From Prorocentrum cordatum (Eukaryota; Sar; Dinophyceae; Prorocentrales; Prorocentraceae), in assembly GCA_963575745.1 (NCBI GenBank), contig CAUYUJ010008569.1, positions 140,112 to 204,111 of the forward strand: a DNA stretch of 64,000 bases. The letters are read 5' to 3'. The first letter of the stretch is position 1. The number at the start of each line of letters is the position of its first letter. The position numbers and the translations under genes are program-made. Of this stretch, positions 11,966 through 22,020 are shown piece after piece. The notes beneath the pieces were generated by a model. The model was not told the origin of the DNA, searched no databases, and worked only from the letters and a program-made list of their open reading frames with translations.

Positions 11966-12076
11966 GGGCCTTTTTTTTGGTTGTCGGGCGCTGCAGGGCC
12001 GCCTAGTTCGGCCCCAGGGATGCAGAAGCGCACGCTCGGCACGAGACATCGCTTCTTGTGCCATCCTGCTGCCATA

Positions 12077-12175
12077 CGGCAGGAGGAGGAGGAGGAGGAG
12101 GAGGCGGAGGAGGAGGAGGGGGAGGGGGAGGGGGGAGGGGGGGAGGGGGAGGGGGAGGAGGAGGAGGAGGAGGCT
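12077..12175. repeat. GGA microsatellite
   Basis: GGA trinucleotides interrupted by GGGGGA blocks. The resulting poly-Glu/Arg and poly-Pro frames are artefacts. Confidence 0.95.
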
Positions 12176-12699
12176 GCGTACCATGTACGGAGATCCCCTT
12201 CTGAGCCGCGAATCTGCCATAATGCCGAGGATGCAGGAGCGTGCCACGGTGGAAGGAGAAAGCTCTGCATCCACATCGCTCCGACGACAAAGGACCGAAC
12301 TCCCCCCTCTCCACCCCCTCCGACTTAAAACATTGGAATGCGCTGCGATTGAGATCTTGGGGTCAGATATTTTCTCCGGCCGCTCATCTCCAGGACCAGC
12401 TGCTCTGTTTCTCAGGCCAGGGGGGGCTGGGGGGGGTGTATTCGAAGTGGTCCCCCAACTCTTGATGCAAAGTTGTTTCCTTCAACGGCGGGATGGACCC
12501 CAGGAGGGTCTGGAGGCCGGGTCTGACCGCTCTTGGCCAGGCCAGCCGGCCAGGTGTTCGTGGGGGCGAGGACCGGGGTGGCGCAGAAACGCGCACCCGT
12601 CGTGCACCCTGGCTGGCCCGCGGTGGCAGTTCAGGGGCCAGCTGGGGCCCCTCACTGGCAGTGCTCCCGGAATCCCCGATCGCCCCAAGATCATGCCCA

Positions 12700-12893
12700 G
12701 GCCTCCCAGGTGGGGTCCGAGCAAATGGGGTCGGAGGATCGCGCCGCATCGCCGAGTCATCGCCGATGCGGCTCGCTGTTGAGCCAGATTCTCTCCACGC
12801 CGACGCCGCCAACGCATCACTGACGTCGCGACGGCGATGCATCGGCGATGTGGCGCGATCCTCCGACCCCACGTGCTCGGACCTGCTTTGAGC
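12700..12893. mobile_element. Foldback element F7, copy a
   Basis: The left arm from AGGCCTCCCAGGTGGGGTC through GGAGGATCGCGCCGCATCG is complementary to the right arm CGATG.GGCGCGATCCTCC through GTGCTCGGACCT. The same sequence occurs at 42466-42699 and in part at 27265-27345. It encodes nothing and is about 190 bp long. It looks like a non-autonomous inverted-repeat element. The right end of this copy is more eroded than the left. Confidence 0.65.
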
Positions 12894-13560
12894 GATGCAG
12901 AAGCACGCGGCCGTCTTCACCGACATGGGCGCGTCAGCTGCCCGCGCAAGCTCGCGCGTGAGCGCCCTCGTCTCCAAAGTAGCCTTCTGCGCTGGCGGCC
13001 CGCGCAAGCTAAGGCGTAAGGTCGCTGTGCCATCTCGCGCAAAAGCCGTCGTCGAGCGCCGCTCAAACCCTCTGAGAGGCCTCTAGTGTTGCGCCGCCGC
13101 TGCCGTCCGCACCAGCAGGGGGGGGGGCCGGGGGCGGCCGTCTCAGCCAGGCGCCCCGCCTCTCAGCTCTCGGCAGAGCCCCCCGCCTTCGCACAGGCCC
13201 CTGGACCGGCGACAACAGGTCGCTCGCGCAGATGGCTCGCCGGGCGGGGCTTCCATGCCTTGGCCTTGGCACGGTGCTGGAAACCATCGTGCGTCCTTTC
13301 GCCCTCCTTGGACCTGACCTGACCTGTGCTGGAGACCGTCGGGGTTGGGGGGGGCGGCGGCCACCTGAGCGAGGGGAGGTGCCCCGCCTCCCGGCAGAAC
13401 AGCCTCCCGCCTTCTCGGAGGCGCTGGTGCAGCAGCCTCCAGGGAGGGGCTCGGCCCCCCCTCCTCACCGGAGGCACCACCACCGCACGGGCCGCCTCTC
13501 CGCTCTGGGGGCTGCACGGCTCAGGAGCGAAAGAAGGACGTACGCGTACAGTGAGAGCCC

Positions 13561-13727
13561 ACGCCAAGAAACACCTTGCTTGCCTCCAGGGTGCCCTGGG
13601 TTTCTTGGGCTTCGATGGCTTTGCTACGGAAAGCGTGTGACGTCCCCGCCAAAAATCAACAGACGTTCTGGGGTCTCAGGGTTGGGTTTCTTGTGGAAGG
13701 TTCTTGTGGACTGGCCTCCACTGTACA
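13561..13727 (+). repeat. Dispersed repeat D2, copy a
   Basis: About 165 bp shared with 20893-21060 and 52720-52884. Common blocks are GCCAAGAAACACC, CTTGCCTCCAGGGTGCCCTG, GGTTTCTTGG, GGTCTCAGGGTT and CTTGTGG..TGGCC.CCACTGT. The copies are roughly 75-85 percent similar by eye. Function unknown. Confidence 0.7.
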
Positions 13728-13938
13728 CGAATCCACGTTGGTTTCGTGAGCACGCATTGCGCGAACGTTCGTATCACGCGGCTGGTCTCACGGATTTTGG
13801 GCCGTGCTCATGTACGTGGTTGGGCGCGTACGTCCTCCACTGCCCCTCCTCTTCCCGAGGATCGCCAGAGGATTCCGAGGCGCCCCGAGGAGCACATCCC
13901 ATCCCGACCTTTGTACATACGAGTTGCTGGGATTATGA

Positions 13939-14095
13939 ATTCCTCATCCCCCCGAGCCCCGGTCCAGGGGAGGGGGTTAGGGGGAGGGGTAAACCCCTTC
14001 CCGAAGGGGAAGAAGGAGGGGTGGAAGAAGAAACTCTCTAAACCACCTACGCCCAGAGGGCTGGTGGGATTCTTCATCCCCCTCCCGAGCCCCGA
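13939..14095 (+). repeat. Dispersed repeat D16, copy 1, with flanking direct repeats
   Basis: The core at 13960-14072 matches 49367-49488: GTCCAGGGGAGGGGGTTAGG, the GGGGTAAACCCC hairpin, AACTC.CT.AACCACCTACG and GAGGGCTGGTGGGAT. This copy is flanked by similar direct repeats, TTCCTCATCCCCCCGAGCCC on the left and a TTCTTCATCCCCC..CGAGCCC form on the right. The flanks look like a target-site or local duplication. Confidence 0.6.
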
Positions 14096-14429
14096 ATGTT
14101 ACTACCCCCATGCTGTGATTCTCAGGGGCGTTCGGTTACGTCCTCTGTGGGCTCCCTCACGGCGCCTCTCCGCTCCAGAGGCCGGAGCTGTCCGGGCAAG
14201 GGCGCCGCAGAGCGCGAGGGGGGGGGGCACACCACCGGGAGAGCCCTGCTCGGCTCCTGCAGTGCCGTCCGCCCCTGCCCCCCCCCCCTCTGGAGGCAGC
14301 CTCTGCCCTCCCCCCCCCCCAGGAGGAGACGACCTCCCCCAGGCGACAATTCCCCCCTCCTCTCTGGAGGCTGCTTTACCCAGGACGCTCAGAGGCTGCC
14401 TGGAACCTCGACCATCAGTCCTCGATCAT

Positions 14430-14628
14430 CCTCCTACTTCCTCCTCCTCCTCCTCCTCCTCCTCCTCCTCCTCCTCCTCCTCCTCCTCCTCCTCCTCCTC
14501 CTCCTCCTCCTCTTCCTCTTCCTCATCCTCCTCATCCTCCTCATCCTCCTCCCCGTCGTCGTCCTCATCATCCTCCTCCTCCCCGTCGTCGTCCTCCTCC
14601 TCCTTCTCCTCCTCTTCGTCATCATCAT

Positions 14629-14669
<41 letters not shown>

Positions 14670-14679
14670 GCAGCATCAG

Positions 14680-14711
<32 letters not shown>

Positions 14712-15330
14712 ACAACAACATCAGCATCAGCATCAGCATCAGCATCCTCATCATCATCAGCAGCATCATCAGCATCAGCATCATCATCATCATCATCATC
14801 ATCAGCAGCATCATCATCATCAGCATCATCATGAATGCAGCATCGCGACATACCACGACCGGAGCCCTAGAATCCCATGTGTTTGCGTCATCGTTCGAGC
14901 TGGGCCGATCTGCGAGGGTCCTTGTGCCCGATACAAGGTGGGATCACTTGGTACAAAAAAGATGCAGCGCCCGGATCTGAGCGTTCAAGCTTCCTCCTCC
15001 TCATCCTCCTCCTTCTCCTCTGCCTCCTCGGCCTCCTCGGCCTCCTCGGCCTCCTCGGCCTCCTCCTCCTCCTTCTCCTCCTCCTCCTCCTCGGCCTCTT
15101 TGGCCTCCTCCTCCTCTTCTTTTTCCTCCTCCTCGGCCTCCTCCTCCTCCTCCTCCCCCTCCTTGACCTTCTCCGCCTCCTTCTCCTCCTGTTCCTCCTC
15201 CTCCTCCTTCTCCTACTCCTCCTCCTCGGTCGGCCTCCTCCTCTTCTCCCTCCTCCTCCTCGGCCTCCTCCTCCTCCGCCTCCTCCTCATCATCATCATC
15301 CCTCCTCCATCCTCCTCCTCCTCGTCCATA
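14430..15330. repeat. Compound TCC, ATC/AGC and TCC microsatellites
   Basis: The TCC run is at about 14440-14610, an ATC/AGC mixture at 14610-14830, and a second TCC run with GGCCTCCTC interruptions at 14992-15330. Between them (14831-14990) is unique sequence without a recognisable gene. Confidence 0.95.
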
Positions 15331-15426
15331 TGAATAACTTCTCCCTGTCGCACCCCGAGGCCGGTTTTTAGGGCGGGCCGGGCGTTTCGCCTGAGATTTT
15401 CTCACCACTCATGACTCTGAAGCCTA

Positions 15427-15513
15427 AAAACAGTTTCACGGATTGAGGGCGGGTGGTTTTCAAAATGTGGTTCTCGCCTTAGCGCGGCGCACATTTGCTT
15501 TAAAAAATCGGTT
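15427..15513 (+). repeat. Single 83-bp satellite unit
   Basis: It matches the unit of the array at 17995-18560: GTTTCACGGATTGAGGGCGG, TTTTCAAAATGTGGTTCTCG and CCTTAGCGCGGCGCACATT. It lies just outside the left arm of the large inverted repeat, in the same orientation as the array outside the right arm. Confidence 0.85.
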
Positions 15514-16465
15514 TCAGTTCGGTTTCGGACCCCCGCGATTTACAGATTTTATGCAGAAAGCCTCGCTCTCACCTCCTCCCTCTTCCTCCTCCTGAGCTTC
15601 TCTCTCACCTCCTCCCTCCTCCTCCTCATTCCTCCTTCACTCTCTCTCTCTCTCTCTCTCTCGCTCTCTCTTCTGTGTGTTTTCGTTCGTCGCGCATTCC
15701 TCTTCCTCATCATCCTTCTCCGTCTTCCTCCTCATCCTCTTCCCGATCATCCTCCTCTTCCTCCTCCTCCTCGTCCTCATCCGCCTCCTCCCCCTCTCCC
15801 CCTTTTCTGAAGGAGTGCCATAACTTTGGGAAAACCATTGGAAAAAACAAAAAAAACAAAGAAACTGAAGTGCTGGAGGCGAAAACTTTAGGAAACCCAT
15901 TGGAAAAAACAACAAAAACAAAAAACAAAAAAAACAAAGATTCCAGGGAACACCCGTCCGAAGGGACACGTCCAAAGGGAATCCCAGCACTCTCTGTGGA
16001 ATCTTTGGTTTTTTTGTTTTTTTTGTTTTTCCAATGGGTTTCCTAAAGTTTTCGGCTCCAACAGTTCAGTTTCTTTGGTCTTTTTTGGTTGTTTCCAATG
16101 GTTTTCCCAAAGTTTTTGAATTGTGTGCTTTTGGGGGCCTCTCAGGCGGGAGCATCGTTTAGAGTGTTCTATCGGGAACCTCTCTGGCGGGAGCCTCCTT
16201 TTGTTTGCGTTTTGGGGGACTTCTCAGGCGGGAGCCTGAGGGAGCCATGAGGGAGCCATGGGGGGAGCCACGAGGGAGCCATGGGGGAGCCATGGGGAGC
16301 CGTGGACATCCTCCTCATCTCCCTCCTCTCCTCATCCTCGTCTCCTTGTCTCCTGATATTGTATATTATCCTCCTCCTCCTGCTCCTCGTCCTCTGCGCC
16401 TCTCGCTTTCTCATGTTCCTCGTCTTCCTCCTTATCTTCATCGTCCTCATCCTCATCGTCCTCCT
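15514..16465 (+). repeat. Large inverted repeat, left arm
   Basis: This arm is complementary to 17045-17990. Landmarks in order: TTTACAGATTTTATGCAG, a (CT)n run near 15641-15668, GGAGTGCCATAACTTTGGGA, AAACCCATTGGAAAAA repeats, CACCCGTCCGAAGGGACACG, GGCGGGAGC repeats and GGGAGCCATGGGGGGAGCCA. All recur inverted in the right arm with small indels. No gene is evident; TCC-rich parts make spurious frames. Confidence 0.9.
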
Positions 16466-17044
<579 letters not shown>

Positions 17045-17990
17045 GAAGAGGATGACGATGAGGATGAGGACGATGAAGATGAGGAGGAAGACGAGGAACA
17101 TGAGAAAGCGAGAGGCGCAGAGGACGAGGAGCAGGAGGAGGAGGAGAATATACAATATCAGGAGACAAGGAGACGAGGATGAGGAGAGGAGGGAGATGAG
17201 GAGGATGCTCCCCCCACCCCATCCACGGCTCCCCATGGCTCCCCCATGGCTCCCTCGTGGCTCCCCCCATGGCTCCCTCATGGCTCCCTCAGGCTCCCGC
17301 CTGAGAAGTCCCCCAAAACGCAAACAAAAGGAGGCTCCCGCCAGAGAGGTTCCCGATAGAACACTCTAAACGATGCTCCCGCCTGAGAGGCCCCAAAAGC
17401 ACACAATTCAAAAACTTTGGGAAAACCACTGGAAAAACCAAAAAAAACAAAGAAACTGAACTGTTGGAGCCGAAAACTTTAGGAAACCCATTGGAAAAAC
17501 CCCCAAAAAAAAGATTCCACAGAGAGTGCTGGGATTCCCTTTGGACGTGTCCCTTCGGACGGGTGTTCCCTGGAATCTTTTTTTTTGTTTGTTTGTCCAA
17601 TGGGTTTCCTAAAGTTTTCGCCTCCGGCACTTCAGTTTCTTTGGTTTTTTTGGTTTTTTCCAATGGTTTTCCCAAAGTTATGGCACTCCTTCAGAAAAGG
17701 GGGAGAGGGGGAGGAGGCGGATGAGGACGAGGAGGAGGAGGAAGAGGAGGATGATCGGGAAGAGGATGAGGAGGAAGACGGAGAAGGATGAGGAGGAAGA
17801 GGAATGCGCGACGAACGAAAACACACAGAAGAGAGAGCGAGAGAGAGAGAGAGAGAGAGTGAAGGAGGAATGAGGAGGAGGAGGGAGGAGGTGAGAGAGA
17901 GGCTTAGGAGGAGGAAGAGGGAGGAGGTGAGAGCGAGGCTTTCTGCATAAAATCTGTAAATCGCAGGGGTCCGAAACCGAACTGGAACCA
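17045..17990 (-). repeat. Large inverted repeat, right arm
   Basis: Reverse complement of 15514-16465. TCTGTAAATCGC at about 17953-17964 pairs with GCGATTTACAGA at 15535-15546, putting the dyad centre near 16750. The arms remain alignable along their full length, so the duplication is young or homogenised. Confidence 0.9.
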
Positions 17991-17994
17991 AAAA

Positions 17995-18560
17995 TCGTTG
18001 GTGGCTCTCGCCTTAGCGCGGCGCACACTCGTGTCAAAAATTTGCAAGAGTTTCACGGATTGAGGGCGGGTGGCTTTCAACATGTGGTTCTCGCCTTAGC
18101 GCGGCGCACACTCGCTTTAAAGATTCGCACGAGTTTCACGGATTGAGGGCGGGTGGTTTTCAACATGTGGTTCCCGCCTTAGCGCGGCGCACATTCGTTT
18201 TAAAAGTTTGGAAGAGTTTCACAGATTGAGGGCGGGTGGTTTTCAAAATGTGGTTCTCGCCTTAGCGCCGCGCACATGCGTTTCAAGAAGTTGCACGAGT
18301 TTCACGGATTGAGGGCGAGTGGTTTTCAGAATGTGGTTCTCGCCTTAGCGCCGCGCACATTCTTTTTAAACACTTGCAAGGGCTTCACGGATTGAGGGCG
18401 GCTCCTTTTCAAAATGTGGTTATCGCCTCAGCGCCGCGCACATTCGGTTTTAAAAATTGCCAGAGCTTCACAGATTGAGGGTGGTTCCTTTTCACAATGT
18501 GGTTATCTCATTAGCGCCGCGCACATTATTTCTAAACATGTGCCAGAGCTTCACGGATTC
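17995..18560 (+). repeat. 83-bp tandem array, about 6.8 units
   Basis: The word ATTGAGGG recurs at 18059, 18142, 18225, 18308, 18391 and 18474, exactly 83 bp apart. Each unit has a TTCAC(G/A)GATTGAGGG block, an A(A/C)AATGTGGTT block and a TTAGCGC(G/C)GCGCACA block. Units diverge progressively toward the right end. Diverged minus-strand units occur at 28090-28770. Confidence 0.95.
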
Positions 18561-19014
18561 CCATCATCAACGTACCAGTCATGGTGTTTCGCAAGATTTC
18601 AGGAACTTGCGGTTGCAACAGTTACGTTGATTCTCTGCGTTGAAGTCCTAGGAATGGCGTTCTGGCACGAGTCAGGATCGTCAAGACGCAACAGTCCGGT
18701 TGATCCGTGGTGTTGGAATCCCGAGAACAGTGTTTTAGCATGCTTCAGGGTCTCCAAACGGGTGTCTTCCAACGATGCAGTTCCATCAATGGAAGTGAAC
18801 CGTCGTATGGGGCCTTTGGAGAGGGAGCTTGGAGGGAGGGTTTACTCCAACATCGCTGATGACTCTTGGGTCTACGCTCCTCCTCCTCCTCCTCCTTTTT
18901 CTCCTCCTCCTCCTCCTCCTCCTCCTCCTCGCCCTCCCCTGCCTGCCTGCCTGCGAAGGCCGCGCGCCTCGCCGCAGCCGGCCCCCCTCCCCGCGCCGCC
19001 GCGAGGCGAACGCC
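18561..19014. other. Unassigned sequence plus TCC tract
   Basis: Unique sequence to about 18870, then a TCC run at 18877-18935. A stretch at 18800-18900 (GGGAGGGTTTACTCCAACATC then TCC repeats) resembles the complement of 27960-28060, suggesting another shared repeat. No gene is recognised. Confidence 0.4.
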
Positions 19015-19590
19015 ATGCCGGAGTACATGGAGGAGCCGCCGCGGGGGGCCCGCGCGGCGAGCCCCCTTGCCCGGCAGGGCACTTCGGAGGCGGGGCAGGC
19101 CCCCGGGGAGGCAGCCGGGGCCTCGGTGGCGCCCAAGGTAACCGACCACGGGCGGTAATAAATCTGCGCGAACGAGATGGACACGGAGGCCGAGGCCGCC
19201 TTCTAAGAAGCAGGGTGCTTCTAAGAAGCTTCCCCCCCTCCCCCTACCCCCTTTTGCGCGCCGCCAAAAATGGGTACGGAGAGAATGGGTACGATGCCCA
19301 ACAGATGTTCCTGTTCATTCTGAGCAGGACTCGCTGTCGGCGCCGCCGCGGCCTGTGTCCATTTGAGACAGAAGGCCGCCTGCCCAGCAGCGGCCGCTGT
19401 TGGTTCGGGACAACATTTGCTGTTGGGCATTGTGCCCGTTGTTTCCGTGCCCATTTCGGGCGTCCAAAATAAAGTACCACCCCCCCTGCACCTCCTCTAT
19501 TTTTATGATCCCCGTCCAACAGGATTTCATTGTGGAGGAAGGCGCGGAGGCCGCATTTTATATAATCCACGGGAAAGTTGCGGGGATCGA
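19015..19590 (+). CDS. Possible gene with a cyclic-nucleotide-binding exon
   Basis: Two coding-like segments. The first is 19015-19137: ATG, then PEYMEEPPRGARAASPLARQ, ending AAG|GTAACC, which fits a 5' splice site. The second is about 19510-19590, after CCAACAG: DFIVEEGAEAAFYIIHGKV. That pattern (I-V-x-E-G-x-x-A-x-x-F-Y-I-I-x-x-G-x-V) is the beta-strand core of cNMP-binding domains such as those of protein kinase A/G regulatory regions. The segment between would be an intron carrying the inverted-repeat element at 19260-19465. The phosphate-binding cassette (FGE...RAA) is not visible nearby, so further exons are missing or the gene is broken. The link between the two exons is inference. Confidence 0.4.
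19260..19465. mobile_element. Inverted-repeat element M3, copy a
   Basis: About 205 bp with termini (AA)AATGGGTACGGAGAGAATGG and, inverted, CCGTGCCCATTTCGGGCGTCC, extending through GATGCCCAACA / TGTTGGGCAT. The interior includes CTCGCTGTCGGCGCCGCCGC and AAGGCCGCCTGCCCA. Copies are at 21812-22020 and 29538-29744. Non-coding. It lies in the putative intron of the cNMP-binding gene. Confidence 0.75.
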
Positions 19591-19609
19591 GGGGCGGGGC
19601 TCGAGGCAA

Positions 19610-19795
19610 ACGGGGGTCGGTCAGAGCGCCGGATCTTGCAGGATCCAGCAGAGGCAGGATTGCATTGGCCCCGGCTTGGGCGCAAGATCGTGCGGGCGCA
19701 AGATCCTGCGGGATCTTGCAAAATCTTGCAGGATCCTGCAAAGCCTGACTGACCCGGGTCTGGATTGATCGGGGTCAGTAGATCCCCGATCGTTT
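19610..19795 (+). repeat. GATCCTGCA-type short repeat cluster D23, copy 1
   Basis: Repeated GGATC(C/T)TGCA and GCAAGATC words, then AGCCTGACTGACCCGGGTCT and GGGGTCAGTAGATCCCCGA. The same two blocks recur at 22085-22125 and at 22405-22490. The tail contains a CTGACCCGGGTC...GGGTCAG near-palindrome. Confidence 0.6.
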
Positions 19796-20345
19796 TAGCC
19801 TTTTTGGTCCTCCTGGGAGGCCCTCGTCGCCACCGCTGGATTCGCCTCGAAGTCCTGGTCAGGACGCGCCCCGTGAGAGGTCCGGGGCACAGCGGTATCG
19901 GTACCTGTTCGTATCCCCAGGGCCAGCCCCAGCAGGCGGATCCAGCCGTGTCCACGAGAGGCCTCTGCCCAGAGGGCCAAGAAGGCCCAAAGACCTCGAC
20001 CCTCGAGGATGTCCTCGATCCTCGGGCCTTGCGCTCCTCCACAGCAGTCACCAGTTCTTTGGGCCGCCAGAGGTCCCGGTCCTCTTCCCAGAGGTCCCTC
20101 AAAGGTAACCCTTGGCCATGGCTCGTGTCGACTCCTCTGGCTCGACTCGGTTCCGATGTCCATCGACTCCGATTCCGATTGGATGCGGCCTCGGGTTCAG
20201 ACGGAGGTCGGCTTCTCCATGGGGGCCTGGCTAGACTGCCGATCTCCGCCGGATCGACTCCCCCCGCATTGGCTGCCGATTTCCGCCGACCCGCTTCAAT
20301 TCGATCGCCGATCCGGATTATCGATTCGATTCTGGGCTCTCTTGC

Positions 20346-20556
20346 CCCATGGCTCGGGCCGGACGAAAGGGGGGGATTGGGAAAGGGGGGATTACGAAAT
20401 TTGCTGCATGCAGCTGGTTTCGGCCTCACCCAGGGGCCCATTCCTCGATACATAGCCGCCTCCGGCGCCGGGAGGCGCCGGGAAAATCAGCTACGTGAGC
20501 TGATTCTCAAACCCCTCTTTGCTATCCCCTCCTTTTCGCCGGACCCGACCCATGGC
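20346..20556. mobile_element. Inverted-repeat element T10
   Basis: The left end CCATGGCTCGGGCCGGACGA, followed by two AAAGGGGGGATT-like blocks, is matched in inverted form by the right end (TTTTCGCCGGACCCGACCCA then TGG, with CCCCTC blocks inside). The arms are about 65-70 bp with mismatches and the total is about 210 bp. Only one copy was found in this window. Confidence 0.5.
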
Positions 20557-20747
20557 GCAGGCCGAAAGATTCGCCCCGCTCGCTCCCAGGCGAAGCCACG
20601 TCGTGTCGGGCTGACCTCGCCAAGGAGCCTGAACGTGGCGGGCCACCCCACGGGCAGCCTGCTATCGCTCGGCGCCCGTGTGGAAGCGAGGTTTTGGTCA
20701 GAGGCGAGGTGGTTTTGTTTGCCTCTTACCACGGGCACGAGTGCTAA

Positions 20748-20884
20748 GTCGGGCACGTCCCTCTACAGGAGGAGTATTCAAAGCAGTCAAAAGTAGTCTG
20801 GGGACGAGTTCTGACTATGGTTGGAGATGTTTGGGGCTATTTCTCATGTTTCGCCCAAAATCCGCCTGTCGGAGGACATGCCAA
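20748..20884. mobile_element. Inverted-repeat element T6, eroded copy a
   Basis: Starts CTAAGTCGGGCACGTCCCTC then TACAGGAGG and contains GTCTGGGGACGAGTT. Its right end CTGTCGGAGGACATGCC is the partial inverted partner of the start; the last CGACTTA-like bases are lost. It matches 26118-26302 and 38846-39039. Confidence 0.6.
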
Positions 20885-20892
20885 GAGACCCT

Positions 20893-21060
20893 GCCAAGAA
20901 ACCCTGCCTGCCTCCAGGGTGCCCTGGGCTTCTTGGGTGTCGATGGCCTTGCGACGGAGAGCGCGACGTGCCCACGCCAAAAGTCCATGGACGTCCTGTT
21001 CTGGGGTCTCAGGGCTGGGTTTCCTGTGGAAGGTTTCTTGTGGTCGGGCCTCCACTGTCG
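20893..21060 (+). repeat. Dispersed repeat D2, copy b
   Basis: Second copy of the repeat at 13561-13727. It begins directly after the eroded T6 element. Confidence 0.7.
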
Positions 21061-21139
21061 TGCCTCTTCCGTGTGAGCTCCCGCGCTCCGCAGCCCCGTG
21101 CCGCCGACGGCCCCAGAAGCCAGGAGCAGCCACGGCGAT

Positions 21140-21345
21140 CGAGGTGAAGCGATGCGGTCGAGGAGGATCGAGGAGGATCGGGGAGGAGGAGGAACAGGAG
21201 GAGGAGGAGGAGGAGGATCGAGGAGGATCGAGGAGGATCGAGGAGGAGGAGGAGGAGGAGGATCGAGGAGGAGGAGGAGGATCGAGGAGGATCGAGGAGG
21301 ATCGAGGAGGATCGAGGAGGAGGAGGAGGAGGAGGAGGAGGAGGA
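21140..21345. repeat. GGATCGAGGA / GGA repeat
   Basis: Tandem AGGAGGATCG decamers mixed with GGA triplets. It gives Arg/Ile/Glu or Ser/Leu/Pro frames by composition. Confidence 0.9.
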
Positions 21346-21811
21346 GCCTGTCGCTCCGCCGATGCTGGCCCACCGCGCTTCGGCGCGACGCGCCGGCCAC
21401 GTCCTGGCCCCCGAGCGTCCACGCCCGCCGATCTTTCGCCCGAGGCCCGGACCCTCCCCCCCTCGCGCCGCGAGCAGGTCCTGATAGGGGAGCCCCGCGG
21501 CCGTGCGCGGCCTTCGCCGGGGCCCTCGCCGGGCCCCGAGGCGCGGCGAGGCCGCGGACGGCCGCGGACGGCCCGGCGAGGGCCCCGCGGACGGCCGCGG
21601 GGGCCCGGCGAGGGCCCCGAGGACTCCGACGGCGACGCGGGGGACTCGGCACGAACGACATGTCGGCAACGCGCAGAGGGGGGGTAGGGGGGAGGGGGGA
21701 AGGCTCCTCAGAGGCACCCCTGCTTCTGAGGAGGTGCGGGCCTGCTCTGTAGACGTGAGGCCGAGGCCTTCTAAGAAGCAGGGTGTTTCCTCCCCCTACC
21801 CCCTTTTGCGC
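21346..21811. other. GC-rich sequence, no gene assigned
   Basis: GGCCGCGGACGGCC-type short repeats lie at 21530-21610. The segment 21670-21811 (AAGGCTCCTCAGAGGCACCC, CTTCTAAGAAGC, CCCCTACCCCCTTTTGCG) is shared with 19195-19259 and 22185-22370, so it is part of a larger repeat around element M3. Confidence 0.5.
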
Positions 21812-22020
21812 GCCGCCAGAAATGGGTACGGAGAGAATGGGTACGATGCCCAACAGTGGTCCCTTGTTCATTTTGAACCGGACTCGCTGTCGGTGTCGCC
21901 GCGGCCTGTGTGCACACGTGAGACGGAAGGCCGCCTGCCCAACGGCGGCCGCTGTCGGTCTGGGACAACGTGTGTTGTTGGGCATGGTGCCCAGTTGTTC
22001 CGTACCCGTTCCGGGCGTCC
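21812..22020. mobile_element. Inverted-repeat element M3, copy b
   Basis: Same structure as 19260-19465, with about 85 percent similarity by eye. Copies a and b also share about 60 bp of left flank ending CCCCTTTTGCGCGCCGCC. That flank therefore belongs to the duplicated segment, and b and a are related by segmental duplication rather than by two independent insertions. Confidence 0.75.

Noticed and set aside
14426-14856. Poly-Asp/Glu, poly-Met and poly-Ser frames
   Set aside because: They are translations of TCC and ATC microsatellites in all frames.
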